Assembly: GCF_001449115.1 (NCBI RefSeq)
Contig: NZ_LAIJ01000012.1
Coordinates: 310,001-374,000 of the forward strand
Length of the DNA: 64,000 bases
Direction: 5' to 3'
Source: Occallatibacter gabretensis
GTDB taxonomy: Bacteria; Acidobacteriota; Terriglobia; Terriglobales; Acidobacteriaceae
Below, piece by piece: positions 58,520 to 64,000 of the stretch. The notes beneath the pieces are model-generated. The model was not told the DNA's origin. It saw nothing but the letters and a program-made list of their open reading frames with translations, and did not search any database. Each line of letters starts with the position of its first letter. Position 1 is the stretch's first letter. A program made the position numbers and the translations under genes.

Positions 58520-59380
58520 ATGGACTGCTTCCGCATTGCCCCCCTTGGACTTTTGCTCGCCGCGGCCGGCTTCTCGGCGCCCATGCAATCCCAGGCCGTT
58601 TCGTCTCAGCCGCCTCAGCAAGATGCGTCCGCCTGGCATCCGATTCCGCCGGCAGCACCAGTTCATGCCCCATTTCCGATCAAGGCTAAGGTTCCATACA
58701 CGGTAGATATTCTTCCGGCGACGGCTGTTTCCGCTCAGGACCAGCAGCTTGAGTCCAATGAGGAGAACTCCATTCGTGAACGAGCGGGTATGCGCCTGAT
58801 GGATTTTGCGCCAGGTGGCTGGAGCTACAGCCAGATCGTGTGCCCAGCATTTCCCGGCCATCTTTTTCTGCGCTTTATGCGTACAGCGGGCCAAGGGGAC
58901 GTGAGTGCTTTTACGGCCTCTATCCCCCGCTTTGGACAGGGCAAGGACCGCATTATTCCCATTCAGCGCCGGGGCTACTCACTCTTCTCTCCCGCGCCGA
59001 TCAATGCCATGACGATTGCATCTTTCAATCACATTCTGGCTGAAGAGAGAACGTCCGGCGAGCCTGACTGGGCAGCAATCGCGGTGTGCTATGCGGCTCT
59101 GGCCGGTACTGGCAATGAAGGGATATTGGCTCCGGTCGGCGGCCCGATCCTGCAACTTCAGTCAGATGGCGGCGCAACGATCATTATTGCTACAACGGAT
59201 CCTCACGCCAAGGACTGGACGATGATCTTTGACCGCAATGGCGTGCTCAAAAAGGCCATTCATACCGGTGTGGCGGATTACACCGTACACCCAGTCCCCA
59301 AGGCGGGCCAGGCGCAATGGCAGCCGGTCGCCGGATCTTACGTGTCGGATGCTGCCAAGGCCGTTCCGCCGCCGCAGTAG
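58520..59380 (+). CDS. Secreted hypothetical protein
   Basis: 286 residues. A signal peptide (CFRIAPLGLLLAAAGFSAPM) precedes a Pro/Gln-rich linker and a mixed alpha/beta domain (RLMDFAPGGWSYSQIVCPAF; IPRFGQGKDRIIPIQRRGYS; ILAPVGGPILQLQSDGGATI). Two Cys residues in the mature part could form a disulfide. No family is recognised. It is convergent with ymdB, with only 3 bp between the stops. Confidence 0.75.
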   Translation: MDCFRIAPLGLLLAAAGFSAPMQSQAVSSQPPQQDASAWHPIPPAAPVHAPFPIKAKVPYTVDILPATAVSAQDQQLESNEENSIRERAGMRLMDFAPGGWSYSQIVCPAFPGHLFLRFMRTAGQGDVSAFTASIPRFGQGKDRIIPIQRRGYSLFSPAPINAMTIASFNHILAEERTSGEPDWAAIAVCYAALAGTGNEGILAPVGGPILQLQSDGGATIIIATTDPHAKDWTMIFDRNGVLKKAIHTGVADYTVHPVPKAGQAQWQPVAGSYVSDAAKAVPPPQ

Positions 59381-59383
59381 TGA

Positions 59384-60177
59384 TTATTCGCCGAGCATGA
59401 TTCTCTGAATAGCCGAAGCGCGGCCAGTCGCCGCGTCGCATGTAATCAGTGCAGCGCACAGCTTTGGATTTCCTTTGGCCGCCTCGAATTTGCCTGACAT
59501 CCCGGTGAGAAAGCGGCTCAATACCATGTCCTTGTCCACCCCGATCACACTGTCATAGGGACCGCTCATGCCTACGTCGGTCTGATAGGCAGTTCCTTGG
59601 GGCAAGGTTCGTTCATCGGCCGTGGGAATGTGAGTGTGCGTGCCCAGCACAGCTGTCACGCGCCCATCCAGGTGCCAGCCCATTGCTACTTTCTCGCTTG
59701 TAGCTTCGGCATGGAAGTCCAACACGATCACCTTGGCGGTGATTCCCTTGAGTAGATCATTCACTGCATGGAACGGATCATTCGTTCCGCCCATGAAAAC
59801 TTTGCCCATCAGATTGATGACGGCGTAGGCAACGCCGCTCGCCGTTATGCCTTCGTACACACCGTATCCTGGCAATCCCGGCTGCATGTTCGCAGGCCGC
59901 AGCACACGCCGGCCGCGCGCATGGCCATCCGCAGTGGCTTCATTGAAGTAGTCGATCAGCTCGCGTTTGTCCCAGACGTGGTTGCCTGTAGTCAGCACGT
60001 CAGCGCCCAGGTCGAAGAGGTCTTCGGCGATGGCTGGCGTGACGCCAAAACCGCCTGCGGCATTTTCGGCATTCATGATGGTCAGGTCTACGCTATGTGT
60101 TTCGCGCAGGTGGCCAATGTGCTCGGCGACGATCTTGCGTCCCGCGCTCCCGAATATGTCGCCGACAAAAAGTATCT

Positions 60178-60181
<4 letters not shown>
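59384..60181 (-). CDS. ymdB: YmdB-type metallophosphoesterase
   Basis: 265 residues of the TIGR00282 family. Metal-binding blocks are MKILFVGDIFGSAGRKIV, IMNAENAAGGFGVTPAIAED, LTTGNHVWDKRELIDYF, DFHAEATSEKVAMGWHLDG and LGTHTHIPTADERTLPQ. Family members hydrolyse 2',3'-cyclic nucleotides and act in Bacillus development. It overlaps the lysS stop by 4 bp (ATGA). Confidence 0.92.
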
Positions 60182-61833
<1,652 letters not shown>

Positions 61834-61954
61834 GGGAAATCCTTCGTCTTTCAGTAAAATGCCTAACGCTCAGTATAGCGAGACTTGCAGGCGAAGCATT
61901 CGCGCCGAAGGCGCATTAGCCTGGATGGCCAGTCCCCGTGTATAACCAGCATGC

Positions 61955-62260
61955 ATGGCCTTTAACAAGCCCATTCCGGACTCGAATCAAGACAGCGGCG
62001 GGAAGCGACGCGATTCCGGCGGCCTGGCTACGTTAGTGCAGGCCGAAAAGATGATGCAGATTGCGCTGCTCTTGCCTTCGGCGGCCTTCGTCGGGTGGCT
62101 CATGGGCGCTGGGCTCGACAAGCTGTTTCATACCACATGGATTGCTGCGGCGGGCATTGTTTTCGGTGGCATAGCAGGCCTTGTTTACGTTATCCGCCTT
62201 GTGCTTTCCTCAAGCTCGCAAATTGACGACAAGTCCGGCGATAATAAGAACAAGCAATGA
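61955..62260 (+). CDS. atpZ: AtpZ/AtpI-type accessory protein of F-ATPase
   Basis: 101 residues. A Ser/Asp-rich N-terminus is followed by two membrane helices (MMQIALLLPSAAFVGWLMGA; WIAAAGIVFGGIAGLVYVIR) and a polar tail (DDKSGDNKNKQ). This is the small protein encoded first in many atp operons and thought to help c-ring assembly or Mg2+ uptake. The stop overlaps the next start by 4 bp (ATGA). It opens the F0 unit atpZ-atpI-atpB-atpE. Confidence 0.85.
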   Translation: MAFNKPIPDSNQDSGGKRRDSGGLATLVQAEKMMQIALLLPSAAFVGWLMGAGLDKLFHTTWIAAAGIVFGGIAGLVYVIRLVLSSSSQIDDKSGDNKNKQ

Positions 62261-62670
62261 GCGATTCCAACCCTCCTATTGCAGACCTTACAGATGAGGC
62301 ACTGCAACTTGTACTCAAGCGCGCGATCCGCAACACGCTGATTCTCGGCGCTATTGGCGCTGCGGTTATCTGGATCGCCTCCAGCTGGCGCAATGCGGCG
62401 ATGCTTGCCGTTGGCGCGATGATTTCTGCTGCCAGCATCTTTGAATGGCAGCGGCTGATCCGGCTTTTTAACGCGAAACTCGATCAGCAGAAGACCCCTC
62501 GCGGGGCCACCAGGGTGGTCCTCTTTTTTCTGGCGCGGTTGATCGTTTATGCGGCCGCCATCTATGGTAGCCTAAAGTGTTTACAGGGCTCTCCGGTCGC
62601 TCTTCTCTGCGGTTTGGGGCTAGCTATGCTGGTCCTTGCCTGGGAGGCGCTCCGGCTACTGCGAAACTGA
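62257..62670 (+). CDS. atpI: ATP synthase subunit I
   Basis: 137 residues with four predicted membrane helices (NTLILGAIGAAVIWIASSWR; AMLAVGAMISAASIFEWQRL; VVLFFLARLIVYAAAIYGSL; PVALLCGLGLAMLVLAWEAL). It is coupled by ATGA to atpZ and lies 45 bp upstream of atpB. AtpI assists assembly of the c-ring. Sequence identity to any single AtpI is weak by eye; the call rests on topology and position. Confidence 0.85.
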   Translation: MSDSNPPIADLTDEALQLVLKRAIRNTLILGAIGAAVIWIASSWRNAAMLAVGAMISAASIFEWQRLIRLFNAKLDQQKTPRGATRVVLFFLARLIVYAAAIYGSLKCLQGSPVALLCGLGLAMLVLAWEALRLLRN

Positions 62671-62715
62671 GTTGCAACTCACTTACCTGAAAACAGAAAG
62701 ACTTGTTCCCTGACG

Positions 62716-63447
62716 ATGGAAACACTCGCCATCACGCACCTGCTCAATACCCTTTTTGGCCCTGCCGTCACTGCTGCCATGAACCTGGTCGGCGTGCATC
62801 CGGCAGATGCTGCCGCGCCGATTAATGACACGTTTGCGCTGGAGTTTCTGGTCTTCGCGATTCTTGTTGCGTTCTTCCTGCTGGTGCGGCTCACGCTCTC
62901 GGTGGAAAAGCCGAATCCCGCGCAACAGATTGCGGAGATGATTCACGAGTTCACCGGCGGCCAGGCCGACCAGATTATTGGTCATGGCTACGAGCGCTTT
63001 CAGGCGTTCACGACCTGCGTGTTTCTCTTCGTGGTGTTCAACAACCTGCTGGGGCTTATCCCCGGCATCCCGACGCCTACCGGCGTGCCGGTTGTGCCGC
63101 TTGGAATTGCGTTGTGCACCTTTGTTTATTACAACTTTTATGGTTTCAAGGAGCAGGGTGCGGTCGGCTATGTGAAGCATTTTGCCGGGCCGGTATGGTG
63201 GATTGCTCCGCTGCTGTTTCCGATTGAGATCATTTCGCACTGCGCGCGTGTGATGTCGTTGACGATTCGTCTTTACGCGAACATGTTTGCCAGCGATCTG
63301 TTGACATTGGTGTTTTTCTCGATGATTCCGATTGCGATTCCTGCGATTTTCCTGGGACTGCATGCGGCGGTTTCGTTGATTCAGGCGTATGTGTTTATGT
63401 TGCTGGCGATGATTTACCTCACCGGCGCGGTTTCGCACGAGCACTAA
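62716..63447 (+). CDS. atpB: ATP synthase F0 subunit a
   Basis: 243 residues, polytopic. The essential Arg of the proton path is in EIISHCARVMSLTIRLYANM, and the last helix region is AAVSLIQAYVFMLLAMIYLT. The N-terminus carries INDTFALEFLVFAILVAFFL. Subunit a forms the half-channels that load protons onto the c-ring. A perfect hairpin lies at its stop codon, before atpE. Confidence 0.95.
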   Translation: METLAITHLLNTLFGPAVTAAMNLVGVHPADAAAPINDTFALEFLVFAILVAFFLLVRLTLSVEKPNPAQQIAEMIHEFTGGQADQIIGHGYERFQAFTTCVFLFVVFNNLLGLIPGIPTPTGVPVVPLGIALCTFVYYNFYGFKEQGAVGYVKHFAGPVWWIAPLLFPIEIISHCARVMSLTIRLYANMFASDLLTLVFFSMIPIAIPAIFLGLHAAVSLIQAYVFMLLAMIYLTGAVSHEH

Positions 63448-63467
63448 ACGATCGCGTTGCGATCGTT
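63447..63467 (+). other. Hairpin at the atpB stop
   Basis: AACGATCGC (63447-63455), loop GTT, GCGATCGTT (63459-63467), followed by a second small palindrome with ggggctgaagccc. It begins at the last base of atpB. The 185-bp gap to atpE holds only these and a weaker GC-rich inverted stretch. The structures could stabilise or attenuate the transcript and raise atpE relative to atpB. Confidence 0.6.
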
Positions 63468-63632
63468 GCCGGGGCTGAAGCCCGGTCTACCAAAGATTCT
63501 GCCGGAGAGCGCTTCCGCTCCGGGACAACAGAGGGCTGCAAGCGTGAGGGGGCCAAAGGGACTCGCGAGAGTTTCCGGCACGGTGAGCCTCAACCACCCA
63601 CTGGCAGCTAATTTCAGGGAAGCTGGAGAACT

Positions 63633-63935
63633 ATGAAGAAGCTTCAATATGTGTTTATGACGCTGGCGGCGCTTTTCCTCGCTACGCCGGTCTTCGCGCA
63701 GAACACGGGTTCTGGAACGATCAGCCTGGTGCCGATCGGCGCCGGTATTGGCATGGCGCTTGCCGCGGGTCTTTGCGGTCTTGGCCAGGGCAAGGCGACT
63801 GCTTCTGCTACCGAAGCGCTTGCTCGTAACCCAGGCGCACGCGCCGGCATCCAGCTGCTGCTGGTGCTTGGTCTGGCGTTCATCGAGTCGCTCACGCTGT
63901 TCACCCTCGTGGTTATCTTCCTGCAGGTTAAGTAA
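63633..63935 (+). CDS. atpE: ATP synthase F0 subunit c
   Basis: 100 residues, longer than the usual 75-85. The first 22 residues (MKKLQYVFMTLAALFLATPV then FA) look like a cleavable signal peptide, leaving a normal hairpin: helix 1 PIGAGIGMALAAGLCGLGQG, loop with LARNPGAR, and helix 2 LLLVLGLAFIESLTLF with the ion-binding Glu85. Gln52 and Ser86 are two further residues seen in Na+-binding rings, but the Thr next to Ser is Leu here, so H+ or Na+ use stays open. A strong terminator follows, so the rest of the synthase genes must be elsewhere. Confidence 0.95.
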   Translation: MKKLQYVFMTLAALFLATPVFAQNTGSGTISLVPIGAGIGMALAAGLCGLGQGKATASATEALARNPGARAGIQLLLVLGLAFIESLTLFTLVVIFLQVK

Positions 63936-63952
63936 GAACGCTGCGGTATAAG

Positions 63953-63990
63953 AATCGGCCTCGCCCGGATGGGTGGGGCCGATTTTTTGT
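63953..63990 (+). terminator. Strong intrinsic terminator after atpE
   Basis: AATCGGCCTCGCCC (63953-63966), loop GGAT, GGGTGGGGCCGATT (63971-63984), then tttt; 14 pairs with two G-U. It ends the atpZ-I-B-E transcript. Confidence 0.9.
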
Positions 63991-64000
63991 TTGCTGCGGG

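Overview
The window reads as a chromosomal stretch from a free-living, flagellated Gram-negative bacterium, most likely an Acidobacteriota member of the Terriglobales type (Granulicella, Edaphobacter, Acidobacterium relatives). The signs are GC-rich coding, an rpoN-type operon with lpt genes, a fused LptF-LptG permease, RND pumps, DUF3617 and DUF4252-like secreted proteins, short palindromic intergenic elements of the 'ggctttagcc' kind, and a split ATP synthase operon. The assignment is inference from content; no 16S or marker comparison was possible.

Layout. 1-2.4 kb: tail of glyQ and complete glyS. 2.4-4.6 kb: a small Gly/Pro-rich protein, a secreted MetX-like hydrolase and an RNase T2 lipoprotein. 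4.7-12.3 kb: a conserved unknown, a giant LptC-type protein, lptB, rpoN, hpf and rapZ in one direction. 12.6-22.1 kb: a complete RND efflux operon (adaptor, two MdtB/MdtC-type pumps, outer-membrane factor). 22.0-23.6 kb: a MagIII-like glycosylase, a TPR protein and yjbQ. 23.6-29.0 kb: motility genes (motB, motA, flbD leftward; flagellin, fliD, fliS rightward) with recognisable sigma-28 and sigma-54 promoter motifs. 29.0-33.1 kb: an MsbA-like exporter and a fused LptFG permease. 33.2-37.1 kb: copA/copZ, a Nudix hydrolase and an alpha/beta hydrolase. 37.1-42.7 kb: secreted proteins, mdh, icd and a VapBC pair. 43.0-47.2 kb: aguB-aguA-tadA, a glycine-zipper lipoprotein, a cupin and a glutaredoxin. 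47.2-50.6 kb: an AT-rich accessory island with a small regulator/membrane-peptide cassette bounded by 22-bp inverted repeats and an IS1595-family transposase. 50.7-56.8 kb: purB, a displaced copy of the purB tail, small secreted proteins, ubiX, and metY-metX behind a Met/Cys-rich leader peptide. 56.8-64 kb: two secreted unknowns, ymdB, lysS and atpZ-atpI-atpB-atpE.

How the parts fit. LPS transport is spread over two loci: the LptC-type protein with LptB near 5-9 kb, and LptFG with the MsbA-like flippase near 29-33 kb. RpoN from the first locus could act at the -24/-12 motif in front of fliD, while FliA-type motifs stand in front of flagellin and flbD-motAB. aguB and aguA form the agmatine-to-putrescine route. 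metY and metX make homocysteine directly from O-acetylhomoserine.

The most interesting observation is at 53976-54263. A sigma-70-like promoter places the transcript start almost on the ATG of a 34-codon ORF with a run of Met and Cys codons (MCMCMCMM). A GC-rich terminator-like hairpin and then metY-metX follow. This has the architecture of ribosome-mediated attenuation sensing Met and Cys charging, in place of a SAM riboswitch. Second is the IR-flanked three-gene mini-cassette at 48454-49303.
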